A stretch of DNA of 64,000 nucleotides, from positions 91,931,137-91,995,136 of the forward strand of contig CM059972.1 in NCBI GenBank assembly GCA_030490835.1, written 5' to 3'. This document shows, piece by piece, positions 48,003 through 59,040 of this stretch. Made by a program: the position numbers and the translations under genes. The first letter of the stretch is position 1; each line of letters begins with the position of its first letter. The notes beneath the pieces were generated by a model, which saw only the letters and a program-made list of their open reading frames with translations, had not been told where the DNA came from and searched no databases. Source of the stretch: Annona cherimola (taxonomy: Eukaryota > Streptophyta > Magnoliopsida > Magnoliales > Annonaceae).

Positions 48003-48403
48003 GGGTAATTTTCAGATATACTCACTTAATTTGATTAAAATTACAAATATAACTGTATAGTTTAAGAAATTGCAAATAGCCCCCACATAGTTTAACCATA
48101 ATTGAAAATAACTTTCAGACTGTCATAACATTATTACAGTGTGGGTGCAAAAATATGCAAATTATGTGGGCGTATTTATAATTTCAGAAATTAAGTGGTA
48201 TATTTAATTTTTGCAAATAAACCCTATATAATTTATCCATAATTACAAATAACCCCATGCCATGATGGTATAGTAACGGCGTGAGGTTATTTGCAATTAT
48301 GGTAAAATTATGTGGGGGTTATTTGTAATTTTTGAAAGTATGTGGGTATATTTGTGATTTCGATCAAACTGAGTGAGTATATTTGCAGATTAACCTTTAT
48401 TTT
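48003..48403. mobile_element. Foldback element, family C
   Basis: The outer arms GGTAATTTTCAGATATACTC and the mirror of GTATATTTGCAGATTAACC enclose two smaller internal hairpins with CATAATTACAAATAACCCC-type words. About 400 bp. Confidence 0.6.
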
Positions 48404-48790
48404 TAGTAATGGAAATTAAATAAATAAATTAAGCGAAAGATAAGTATTTCTGTAATTTTATTAAGAAATATGATAACAGCCAACTTCTAACGAAGATATA
48501 TTTTGTCGAATTTTATAATTTATTAGTCAGTTATGTAAATGATGGATACCTTTTATTTTCTTTATCGATACATCTAATTTAAAATATAAATGCTGAAATG
48601 GTTTAGATTGAAAAACAATAAAAATTAAAACCCACGAACCCACAAAACCCCTAAAAATTAAAATATAATAATCGAGATGATCATTCTTCTCAATCACGAG
48701 GTGTTGGTACAAACAATCAACCATCCCTGGTAACTTGAACGTGACGATCGAAATCTTTGAAATGACGATTAACCTTCTCAGAAGATTACA
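48404..48790. other. Spacer, no gene seen
   Basis: AT-rich and non-coding. Confidence 0.4.
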
Positions 48791-48792
48791 GT

Positions 48793-49577
48793 GGAATGAT
48801 CCTGTTAAATTTGGCTCAGCGAATGCCCCGTTTATTCATCTTAAAAAACCCATTTATAACAATTATTTGTTTTTTCTTCGTATACTTTTATCTAAGTGTA
48901 TTTAATATAAAAATTAAGTTTTATCATTTTTTGAATATGTGTATATATTTTTTTGAGATTTTTAAACATCTATATGTATTTATGTATTTAAACTATCTTA
49001 TTAGTGTGGGCTAAGCAAATGTCCTACTTAGCCCATACAAAAAACCATTTACAACAACTTTTTTTATTTTTTTTATACACTTGTTTATCTAAGTATATTT
49101 AACATATAAACTAAGTTTTACCATTTTTAGATATATGTATATATTTTTTGATATTTTTAAAAAATAGGAGTATTTTAAATACATATATACACATAGATAT
49201 TTAAAATTATTAAAAAAATATATACACATATCCAAAAATGGTAAAACTTGGTTTGTATGTTAAATACACTTAGATAAACAAATGCATGAAAAAAATAAAA
49301 AAGTTGTTATAAATGAGTTATTTGAGGTGGGTTAAAAGAGACATTTGCTTAGTCCGGGCAAACAAGATCATTTCTCGTATTTAAAATACTCATATCTTTA
49401 AAAATTTTAAAAAATATACACATATCCAAAAATGATAAAACTCCATTTATATGTTAAATATACTTAGATAAACAAGTTTATGAAGAAAAAATAAAAAAAA
49501 GTTATTATAAATGAATTTTTTGAGGTAGGTTATGCAGGACATTTGCTTAACCTTGACTAATAGGATCATTCATTAAG
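48793..49577. mobile_element. Foldback MITE, family B, outer copy
   Basis: GAATGATCCTGTTAAATTTG at the left and CTAATAGGATCATTC at the right. Flanks AAGATTACA and AAGATTATA are a likely 9 bp target duplication with one mismatch. It is split by a second member of its own family. Confidence 0.7.
48993..49376. mobile_element. Foldback MITE, family B, nested in its own family
   Basis: 384 bp. Contains GTGGGCTAAGCAAATGTCC and its mirror, and is flanked by the perfect 9 bp repeat GTATTTAAA (48984-48992 and 49377-49385). The 9 bp length assigns the family to Mutator-like MITEs. Confidence 0.85.
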
Positions 49578-49669
49578 ATTATAACTCTCCTTTGAAAATT
49601 TTTCCTTACAAAAGTTGCCATCACAACAACCAAGAAAAAGATACATATGTTTGGGAATGATGCCCTACA

Positions 49670-49885
49670 CCCTGGTGCACTTGGGCTCCATGCACCTGGG
49701 TGCATTTAACATTTTTTTATTTTTTGAAACTTTTTATACAACTGTTAATTTAAGTGTATTTAATATGTGTATCAATTTTTACTTTTTGAAGATTTTTAGA
49801 TATTTTTTATTTTTAAAAATCAATGACATTTTTAGTAATTTAAAATTACTAAAATTCCTATGATTTTTAAAATTTTTCTATAGAT
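49670..49885. repeat. Half of a family A foldback MITE
   Basis: GGTGCACTTGGGCTCCATGC and CACCTGGGTGCATTTAA, followed by the left arm to the centre (AATCAATGACATTTTTAG). The right arm is missing. Confidence 0.6.
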
Positions 49886-50112
49886 AACTTGCATAACCTG
49901 TACATAATTGCAGATTCACTTACGGAGGGTACCAAGACACTTAACAATATCTAAATAAAAGATATAATGCCTAGCGCTACCATTACTCACTGATGTTTAG
50001 TCGACGCCTACTCCACCTGGCAAATTGCATGCATGTCATTGAACCATGCAGCTCATAAAAATAGGCCGGTGCACAACTCCTTTTATTGTGTTCCTTAAAA
50101 CACAGGAGGATC

Positions 50113-50173
<61 letters not shown>

Positions 50174-50318
50174 CACAGGAGTGATCTATAATCGAAAAAA
50201 AAACATAGGAGGATCTCAATCACTTGCTAAACCTACTAACATACTACAATGTCCTTTATTAATGTCATCAACCGGAAAAACTGTCTAGCTAATTGTAAAC
50301 ACCCTAATTTTGAGCTAT
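49886..50318. other. Spacer with a long (TAA)n microsatellite
   Basis: About 20 TAA/ATA triplets at 50109-50172, with a short duplicated CACAGGAGKATCTATAAT word on both sides. Confidence 0.75.
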
Positions 50319-50327
50319 TTTTAACTA

Positions 50328-50497
50328 GGGATATATTCAGATGCAGCAATCCTGCATTCGAAATCCTGTGTAGGCGCACTGCCTGTGCAATCCAGGCCGT
50401 CCTTGGATTCGCGCGCATCCTGGCCGTTCCCAGCTCCCGTGAGTAGGCCGCAGAGTAATGCAGGTATCGGACGTGCAGCTTATGCGTGTATGGGAGA
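50328..50497 (+). repeat. Left terminal inverted repeat of the MULE
   Basis: GGGATATATTCAGATGCAGC onward aligns with the complement of the right end through CCGTTCCCAGCTCCCG, GAGTAGGCCGCA, GTAATGCAGGTA, GTGCAGCTTATGCGTG and TATGGGAGA. Confidence 0.9.
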
Positions 50498-51318
50498 TTG
50501 CCTTTAGGCGGCGCGCTGCAAAAAACTGCACCCTTGCTGCGCATTCAATGTTGGCAGCAAGCATGCACTCAGCACGTCTTCTAGCAAGGCAGTGTTTTCC
50601 CTTCTGGCTATCTCGCCCAATTGTAGAGCCTCGTTTCTGCTGCAGCTGGCCAGCAGAGAAGAAGTGGAAGGAAGCATTTACCGGGAAAATGTGGCAGAAA
50701 AATTGTGAGACGGGAAATCAATGCAAACAAAAGATATGTCGTACCAATTAATCTGGTCAGACAGAGGTAGAAATAATTGCAGATTTTGTGTGAATCTCCA
50801 TGGATAAAAAGAAGGCTTTTTTTCTTCCACAAATTTCCCAGGTGTAAAATCATAGAAGAAGGTAGTCTTTATGTTCATCGCAGATTAAAAAAATTTTTAT
50901 GCCTCAAAATTTAAAAACTGATTAAAATGATATGCAAATGTATCCATAAGTTAAGTACGTATTCCTTGAAATTTTTTGTAAACTTAACTATTATGTGATT
51001 TAACTGTTATTGCTCATTATTTTTTGATTAATTTATAACAAAAAATTACAAATGGGCACCTTCAGTAGTAATGAAACTATCAAAAAATTCAGTGGGATGA
51101 ATGAAAATAGATGTGAACAAAAATATATTAGAAATAAAAATAAATTTAGGTTTTGATTGATTCTCTACCTAAAAAGAAGGTTGATTTTTTTCTACGACAT
51201 TCATGTAATGCAATTGTAAAATCATAATTTTTTTATCTGACTTCTACATATTTACAAAAAAAGGATTGCAGTTAACTTTCAGCATTCGAAACACGTTAAA
51301 GAAAATTTACTTTCTATA

Positions 51319-51600
51319 ATAGTTAAAGCATGCTCATACAATAGTTAGTATGCTGATATGGCCGAACAGAAACCTTCAATTCTAAAATAAACAATTAGCA
51401 TGCTGATGCAACACTTAGCATTCTGATAACTAGACGTGAAACAGATGCCCTACAATTTCACTTTACACAATGCAGGTATAGCATGCTCATTCAACACGAT
51501 AAGAAACTAATAGTCACAAACAAATGACCTTCAGTAGAAGAATAGACACTGACTTTTGTTTATAGCATGCTGATACATCATTTAGCATGCGGATAGCCAG
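51319..51600. repeat. Left cluster of GCATGC boxes
   Basis: Seven or eight AGCATGCTSA-like boxes (AAGCATGCTCAT, TAGTATGCTGAT, TTAGCATGCTGATGC, TAGCATGCTCATTC, TAGCATGCTGATAC, TAGCATGCGGAT) spaced mostly 20-80 bp apart upstream of the transposase frame. Confidence 0.75.
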
Positions 51601-51910
51601 AAATAGATGATGTGGAATCTCAAATATGATACTGACTTATACTGACAACTAAAAAATTATGAAAAAAGTGATTTAATAAAACACTTGATTTATGTAGAAT
51701 TCAAATCCTATAGGAGATGCCCATTTTAGGATAAAACACTAGATTTATAAAATTAATATGTTTTACAATGACATTAGCATACTAGTTTTGGAAGCATTAC
51801 AATTGTACACCATTTTTTTGCAAAGTAGATATTGTTGCATTGCAAGTAGTTGTAGAATTGATGTATTCTATTTCTTGTTAGTTGAATAACTTATATTGTC
51901 TATCAAATTT

Positions 51911-54330
51911 GATTTAGTAGGTATGTAGTATATGACATCATCAATGATGTGGACAAAAGTGTATCTCCATTGCCCACAGTGGAATTCGATGAAGATGCTA
52001 GAGAAGTTGCAGAAAGTGGACAGAGTCCAACAAGTATGATTACTTTTACTCCCAATGCGCTTGCTGAGTTAACTCCTATTATTGGACAAGAATTTGATTA
52101 TGAGAAAAAGGCGTATTCTTTCTACAATTTATATGAAAAATGTTGTGTCTTCAGTATTAGAAAAGGCGACGTTAGAAGATCTAAAAAAGATAAGCATATA
52201 TGCTATCGCATTTTGAAATGCTCAAGGCAAGGACTAAGAAGGAATGTAGAAAATGTTGAAAAAAAGAGGAAACAAATGGACATTACTAGATGTGGATGCC
52301 TTGCATCACTGACCATCAAGCTCGTAGGTACATATCCAAATAGACAGTTATAAGTTTCAAGAAAGAGAACTCTCATAGGTTGGAGACCCCCACAAAGTCC
52401 CGTTGCCTGCGATCCCATCGTAATGTGCCGGACTCACAACTACATATAGTTGAAGATTTGTGCAAGGTTGGTATTGGAGTATCCAGATCATTACAATTCA
52501 TGACTGAAGAGGTTGGGGGTCGTGATCAACTAGGATTCACGGAAGTTGACCTTCGTAATGCCTTAAGATCAAGACGGATGTCTAGATATGGTGGGAGTGC
52601 AACAACATTACTAGAGAACTTTCAGAAGCAATTTGTTGCAAAACCAGATTACTTTTATGAAATCCAGGTCGATGAGTACTATCGGTTGATGTCATGTTTT
52701 TGGGCAGATGGGAAATCTAAAAAAGGTTATCAAGTTTTCAATGATGTTATTTGTTTTGACATAACTTATTGAACAAATAAGTATGATATGCCTTTTGGGC
52801 CCTTTGTTGGAGTAAACCACCATAAGCGATCAGTTTTACTTCGTGCAGGTTTATTTTTTGGTGAGAGTGAAGATGACTTTACGTGGTTATTCAAAATATG
52901 GGTCCATGCTATGAGTGGTGTACCACCTAAAGCCATTGTCACAGATCAAGATCCAGCTATAATAAAGGCCATTTCCATAGTTTTTCTTACCACAAAACAT
53001 ATTTTTTATTCATGGCATATACATAGGAAATTTCCTGAAAAGTTACAATCTGTCAATAAAAAATATTATGAATTTAAAGATAAGTTGTACAAGTTGATTC
53101 ACAATACAGAAAATACAGATGAGTTTGAATCTGGTTGGACAAAATTAATGAACTATTATGATTTGACAAACCATGCATGACTACAGTAAATGTACAATGT
53201 GAGTGATAAGTGGATTTCGGCCTATAAAAGAAGTATTTTCTTAGCAGGGATGACCACTACGCAATGTTCTGAAAGCATGAATGCTTTTTTCGACCACTTT
53301 GTTGGACCAACCACTTAATTGCTTGAGTTCGTAGAAGTATACGAATGTGCTATTAGAAAGAAGAGAGAAGACGAGAAAGATGCAGATTGTAAAAGTACAT
53401 ACGGTACTCCAGTTCTGAAAACTAAATTTGTAATTGAGGATCAAATTGTCAAATTATATACTAGAGAAATATTTTTTGAGTGTCAAGCAGAAGTAGAGGA
53501 GTCATACTATTACAAGCCTAAATATGAGGTTATGGATGAGAGTCGTGTTATATATGAAATTCACAAGTACAAAAACCACACGTACAGGAGAACAGTTACT
53601 TGGTGTGAAGATAGGCAATTTGCAACATGTTCATGTCAACTATTTGACTGGACTGGGATTACTTGTCGGCATATATTATCCATATTCCAATGGCGTGATA
53701 TCATTACCATGCCTATTCAATACTTGCTGCGTCGTTGGTCGCAACGTCCAAAAGAGAATGTTATAGTTCCACTTTTCACAAAAAATTATGATGTTACAAA
53801 TTCATCTATGGTGCATCGGCATTTGACACTCCCCAAACTGAATTTCATCCTGGAGGAAATGACATCAGTTGGGGTAGTTTTTAGATTGAAACTAAGCTTT
53901 AGACTCTTTAATAACAAATTTGTGAGAGCATATACAATCACAGAAGTTAGCTAGATGTTCGAATGAGCGATAACAGCACATGACTTCTGGAGACAAAGAA
54001 AGAATTTTTGAAGATAGCACGCTTGCCAATGATCTTGTCCAAATTGTTCACAATTCCTTCACACCATTCAATGTTGAGACGAATGATAACATTGGAGGAG
54101 AAATGACGCTTACAACTAAAGACAATGTATCAAATGCACTAATTCCTATTGTCGAATTCCCAAATGTTGTTCAAACAAAAGGACGATCATGTAAGCGGTT
54201 AAAATCTTCAATTGAAAAAGTTGTAGAACGTAGTGGACGATTATGCTGAGGATGCAAGAAGTTTGTGGTTGGTCATGATCAACAAAATTGTCCACAATTG
54301 CTAAAGAAGAATTGTGAGGAGCATGGTATG
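51911..54330 (+). pseudogene. MULE transposase, FAR1/FHY3-type
   Basis: The open region begins after a possible splice acceptor (about 51917), so the start codon lies in an unseen upstream exon. N-terminal FAR1 DNA-binding region: YSFYNLYEKCCVFSIRKGDV, RSKKD, TRCGCLASLTIKL. A frameshift near 52345-52380 is followed by SRCLRSHRNVPDSQLHIVED. The MULE catalytic region has VICFD (first Asp), YDMPFGPFVGVNHHKRSVLL, AIVTDQDPAI (second Asp), FYSWHIHRKFPEKL and CSESMNAFFD (probable Glu). A SWIM zinc finger follows: CSCQLFDWTGITCRHIL (about 53630-53680). After another frame change near 53955 comes a C-terminal knuckle, C-x2-C-KKFVVGHDQQNC, spanning 54243-54295. In-frame stops lie near 52770, 53178, 53187, 53316 and 54247. 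Intact relatives bind the TIRs and catalyse excision and insertion. Confidence 0.88.
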
Positions 54331-54507
54331 TTGATATCTCATTTGATTTAATCAACTGAAACGTAATCCATATTATTACATGACTCCATCTAATTCTTCT
54401 TCATTGTACAAATTAGTGCATGACTCCAATTGCTGGTGGGGCACCGTATAATGCTTTTGGGATTTTGGTATTATATCTTCATAATCCTCCGGTAAGTTGT
54501 TTGCATG

Positions 54508-54859
54508 GGGTGCGTTTGGCATTTGAAAAAACTTTTTGACAGGTTTCCCTGATGAAAAAAATGTCACTGCATATAAATGATGTGCGTACGGCCACTTTCA
54601 TTTGGTGTCAGAAGGCTTGTCTGCAAATGTCTTCCCCATTTAATGCCTCACAGGAGATGCAGTTGCATTTTAAAATTGAACGTCTTTGATTATTCCCGTC
54701 CAAATTCGGCGGCTACGAGTGGTGCGGTATATCTGCCAGCGCTGAATTTCGGTATAGCTGCGACGACGAAACGGTGAAACGACGGGTTTTTCCGCGGCCG
54801 CCCAGGGTTTGAAAAGTTTTACGCGATTTTACGGGTTTTTGCAAATACCAAACAGACCC
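54508..54859. mobile_element. MITE nested in the MULE, 3 bp TSD
   Basis: Starts GGGTGCGTTTGGCATTTG and ends ACCAAACAGACCC, flanked by ATG (54505-54507, 54860-54862). The 352 bp interior is unusually GC-rich on the right (GACGACGAAACGG, CCGCGGCCGCCC), unlike the Tourist-like family elsewhere. It inserted after the MULE. Confidence 0.7.
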
Positions 54860-54862
54860 ATG

Positions 54863-55122
54863 AAGTTATCAATGAACTACTGCTGCATTTTGATTATTTT
54901 AAGCACAATGCAGGATTGACACGAAGCATGTGGGTACATATATGGATATGTATGTATACAGTTAGAAGTCAATGCTAGCCAGAAGTTGATGCTAGACTCA
55001 ATATGGAAGGAAAAGAGAATTGTGATTTTTTTTGTATTCACCTGTACACTTTGAGAGAAATGAAAGTGTAATTGTTTGTATTGACTTATACCTATTTGAT
55101 ATTGAATATGCTATGGACCCAT
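54863..55122. other. MULE internal spacer
   Basis: Between the nested MITE and the first array. Non-coding, with one GAATATGCTATGG box. Confidence 0.4.
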
Positions 55123-55787
55123 TGACCTGTGTATATAGCACGCATACAATATATAGCATGCTGCTACGCTCAAACATATGACTTGCAAATCCATTACAAA
55201 ATTTGACTTGAGTATATAGCATACTAATTGATAAATTAGCACGATGATTTAAGCAAACAGATAACCTGCTTCTCCATTCCACACACTGACTTGAGTATAT
55301 AGCATGCTCATTCTCCAATTAGCACGTTGATTCAGGCAAACAGATGGTCAGTAAATCCACTCTAGACAATTACCTGAGTATATAGCATGCTCATGTACCA
55401 ATTAGCACGCTTATTCAAGTAAACAGATGACCTGCTTCTCCATTCCACACACTGACTTGAGTATATAGCATGTTCATTCTCCAATTAGCACGCTGATTCA
55501 GGCAAACAGATGACCAGTAAATCCACTCCAGACACTGACTTGAGTATCTAACATGCTCATTTACCAATTAGCATGCTGATTCCAGCAAACATATGACCTG
55601 CTTCTCCTTTCCACACACTAACTTGAGTTTCTAGCATGCTAATTAGTCTTTTAACATGCTGAAGCTCGCGAAAAGATGACCTGCAAATCCAACATACACA
55701 CACTGACAATAGCATGTAGTATGCTCATCGACCAATTCGCATGCTCAAGCTCACAAACAAATGACCTGTAAATTCATTCCAACCATT
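55123..55787. repeat. Tandem array of eight units of about 83 bp with GCATGC boxes
   Basis: Each unit reads GACTTGAGTATATAGCATGC then TCATTC, CCAATTAGCACGCTGATTCA and GCAAACAGATGACC. Each has two boxes about 20 bp apart, one TAGCATGCTCAT and one TTAGCACGCTGAT. The tail alternates between CCTGCTTCTCCATTCCACAC and CAGTAAATCCACTCCAGAC, giving a two-unit (about 166 bp) higher-order period in the middle. Confidence 0.85.
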
Positions 55788-56108
55788 GACCTGACAAGCA
55801 ACACCATTCGAACCGTAACAAATTATGTTCACAAGCAATGAAAGTATCTCCATACACGCACACAATATATCATCATCATTCATAACCTGCGATTTAAGCA
55901 CGACTTGAATTCAAAGTATAAACATTCAGAAATACAAAGAAAGAAAGTTCCTTGCAAACATTTGTCCTCCAATATAAAAGTTTCGAACATAAAAAGTATA
56001 AAGAAAGTGGGCTAATTACAGATCTTGTAATGTATCGAACATAAAAAACATGCACGAAACAATATAGAGTGATCAAAACAAGTAATGCAGGTTCACAACT
56101 TTATGTCT
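55788..56108. other. MULE internal spacer, likely 3' region of the minus-strand gene
   Basis: AT-rich and non-coding, downstream of the stop at 56109. Confidence 0.45.
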
Positions 56109-57842
56109 TCACTTTCCTTCATTGCCATCTCTCTGTAACACATTCTCAACACCAACAAGTCTCTTATCAATGCGATCTACATGCACAAGGACTTGCTCCA
56201 CTGCTCTAGCAAGACGTGCGATATTCCCAGAATATGAAGTATTGATGCACACATTGTCTGTATTTGGTAGGTCTGCAAAGGTGGGTGACGATTGTGGCTC
56301 ATTGGAATGAGCATGTGACATAGCTGCACTATGAGGAGATATGGACGTTGATAGCAATATTTCAGTGGAGGTATACATAGCCGGGGGAAATCCAGGAGTT
56401 GTGGAATGAGTGACAATGAGAGTGGAAATAACAGATGTGGGGGTGAAAATAACAGATGTAGGGGTGACAGTACCAGATGCAAGGGTTGTTTTCATGGATG
56501 TAGGAGTGAAACTGACATCTACTGCGGATGTATAGTTTGTTGGAGTGACTCTAGGTGGGTTCATGTATGAAGACATAAGCTGGGAGATGTGAGACTTGAT
56601 TTCTTTCTTCATCTCCTCGATCTTTGCACTCAACATCTCCTCCAATCTACTTTACACGCCTAGTGGCATAGTTCCCTTGCAGCCAATTCCTTCGAAAATG
56701 AATGAACACCAGCCTGGTCATGTCGCTCGTCTTTATCATCACTGATGTGTTGCTCTAGTGGTGTTGTCGCCCACTCACTAGTACTCGACACCTCTGTCTG
56801 TCTGTGCAACTCTTCCTCGTTTGTATTATTCTCCTCCTTTGGTGTAATAGGAAGCCACTCATTTGTCTCCATATTAAGCGCATATCTCAACCTCCCCATC
56901 AAACTACCATCAATTTTGTCCGAATTGTTATGCTTCGTCACATCCTCTTCAGATAAATTCACCCGAAAATGCTTTAAAATTCTAGTTATAACCATCTCAT
57001 ACGGCAAAACTCCATTCTTCCGCTTTCGACACTTTAGCATGTGATCGAAAATCTCTATGGGGGCAGCGAGCTGCATCTCCTTTTTATGTGCACATAAGAT
57101 GTAAGTATCATGGATTGATACTTCGGATACAGATCCAGCTCTCGGGAAGATATTGTTCACAGTCATGTAGTGCAACAATTTCATATTCAAAGTAAGTAAC
57201 TCTCGACTAGTTAACCTGGCTGCCTCCTTTCCTTTCTCTTTGTCTCCGCTTAACATGGTGAATGACACCTCCTTAGTGATCTGTGGAGAATCCTCATCTG
57301 TCCAAAGAGGTATGTCAAATACATCTTTTAGCATTTGGTCATTCATCGGTATCTGCACTCTCTTGACATACATAATGGCTTCTTTATTCATGTTACAGTA
57401 GAACATCCTTACCAGATCAGGGTAAATATCCTCCTCAACTATCACAAATTCAAATAATCCACAGTCAACAAGCTACTTTGAGAATGAACAATTTCCAAAG
57501 TCATCAATGTGGAGTGGACGACCCTTTATTACTGGTCTTGATTGAAACTTCTCCTTATATATCAATGATGTCCGCAGGTCTGGAAAGTATAATGTCTTCT
57601 CGCTACTATCTTCTTCATGAACTTGAGTTTTCTGTTACTTTTTGGGCTGATTTCTAGCTGACGGCCCTACTTCTCGACGTTTAGGAATTGCATGCTCGCT
57701 ACTGTCTTTCTCATGAACTTAGGTTTTCTGTTTCTGTTTGGGTCGATTAGAGCACAACAGCCCTCCTTCTCGACGTTTAGGAACTACATTCTTTTCTGGC
57801 ATGACATTACTTCGTGTCATCACCATATTGTATTCTCTTCAC
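56109..57842 (-). pseudogene. MULE-borne 'putative plant transposon protein' gene, decayed
   Basis: Minus strand. A likely start at 57842-57820 (MVMTRSNVMPEKN) is followed by two tandem copies of a short module (PKRREGG... then PKRREVG..., each ending QVHE/VHE-DSSE) with one stop apiece. Next comes a globular part, EDIYPDLVRMFYCNMNKEAI, VKRVQIPMND, FDIPLWTDED, LLHYMTVNNIFPRAG, EMVITRILKHF. This matches the plant transposon-protein fold widespread in plant repeats (L-V-x-x-F-Y-x-N, then V-R/K-G-like and a P-R-x-x-S/G-like motif). A frame change near 56650 leads to a coiled coil (MEEMLSAKIEEMKKEIKSHI), a Thr/Ser/Pro-rich linker with FTPTSV repeats, and a final ARLARAVEQVLVHVDRIDKR helix. Function is unknown. 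It converges on the transposase gene. Confidence 0.7.
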
Positions 57843-58231
57843 CTTCGTCCTGAAGAGTACAAGACAAATCAGTGAAGGATCATCAACAACTTATGATGTA
57901 TTATTTATTATTTTTTCCTACTTCACATTAGCATGCTGACTTGTTAATCAATCAAACAATATTCAGCACCAAATCACATTGCCTGAAACAATCCACAGTC
58001 AACAATCATATTTCAATGTTATCATGTAATTCTTGAATTTATCCATACAATAAAAGTGATAAGGCGGTGATCTAAAGAGCATGAATGTAATTCATGTAAT
58101 CCCATAATGTTGAGTAGACAATAAGCATGCTGAGTAGCCAATACGCACGAAATAATGATGCAAATGCTTACTAAATATATATAAATAAAACAAATTCTTG
58201 CTTGATTATAAAATAAGTTGGATCCATATTT
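57843..58231. other. MULE internal spacer, upstream of the minus-strand gene
   Basis: AT-rich, with boxes at about 57930 (TTAGCATGCTGAC) and 58123 (AAGCATGCTGAG). It would hold the minus-strand promoter, but no TATA box is convincing. Confidence 0.4.
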
Positions 58232-59012
58232 GAAGGCAATCACTAGCATAAAAGCAGTAAAGTCACTGAAAACTTTTGTTACTCAACACGGCATGCTGAT
58301 TCAACATATAGCATACTTAATACATCGTATGAAGGAATGGTTTAGAGTTCCTTGTGAATAGACTAAACATGGTACTGGCTACATAGCAGTCACTAGCATG
58401 AAAGCTGTAAAGTCATTGAAAACCTTTGCCACTCAACATAGCATACTGATTCAACATATATCATACTTAATATATCACATGAAGGAATGATTTATAGTTC
58501 CTTGACAAATTTGTGAATAAACTAAACATAGTACTGGCTACATAGCAGTCACTAGCATAAAAGCGGTAAAGTCATTGAAAACCTTTGTCACTTAACACAG
58601 CATGCTGATTCAACATATAACATACTTAATATATCGCATGAAGGAATGATTTAGAGTTCCTTGACACATTTGTGAATAGACTAAATATAGTACTAGCTAC
58701 ATAACAGTCACTTGCTTAAAAATGGTAAAGTCATTGAAAACCTTTGTCACTCAACACAGCATGCTGATTCAACATATAACATACTTAAAATATCGCATGA
58801 AGGAATGATTTAGAGTTCGTTGACAAATTTGTGAATAGACTAAATGTAGTATTGGCTACATAGCAGTCACTAGCATAAAAGCGGTAAAGTCATTGAAAAC
58901 CTTTGTCACTCAATACAACATACTGATTCAACATATAACATACTTAATATATCGCATGAAGGAATGGTTTAGAGTTACTTGACAAATTTGTGAAAAAACT
59001 AAACATGGTACT
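58232..59012. repeat. Tandem array of five 159 bp units with GCATGC boxes
   Basis: GGCTACATAGCAGTCACTAG starts recur at 58377, 58536, 58695 and 58854, exactly 159 bp apart, with a shorter first unit. Each unit carries CACAGCATGCTGATTCAAC and ATAACATACTTAATATAT, followed by GCATGAAGGAATGATTTAGA. Confidence 0.9.
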
Positions 59013-59040
59013 AACTCACATAGAAATTTTAAAATTTTCA

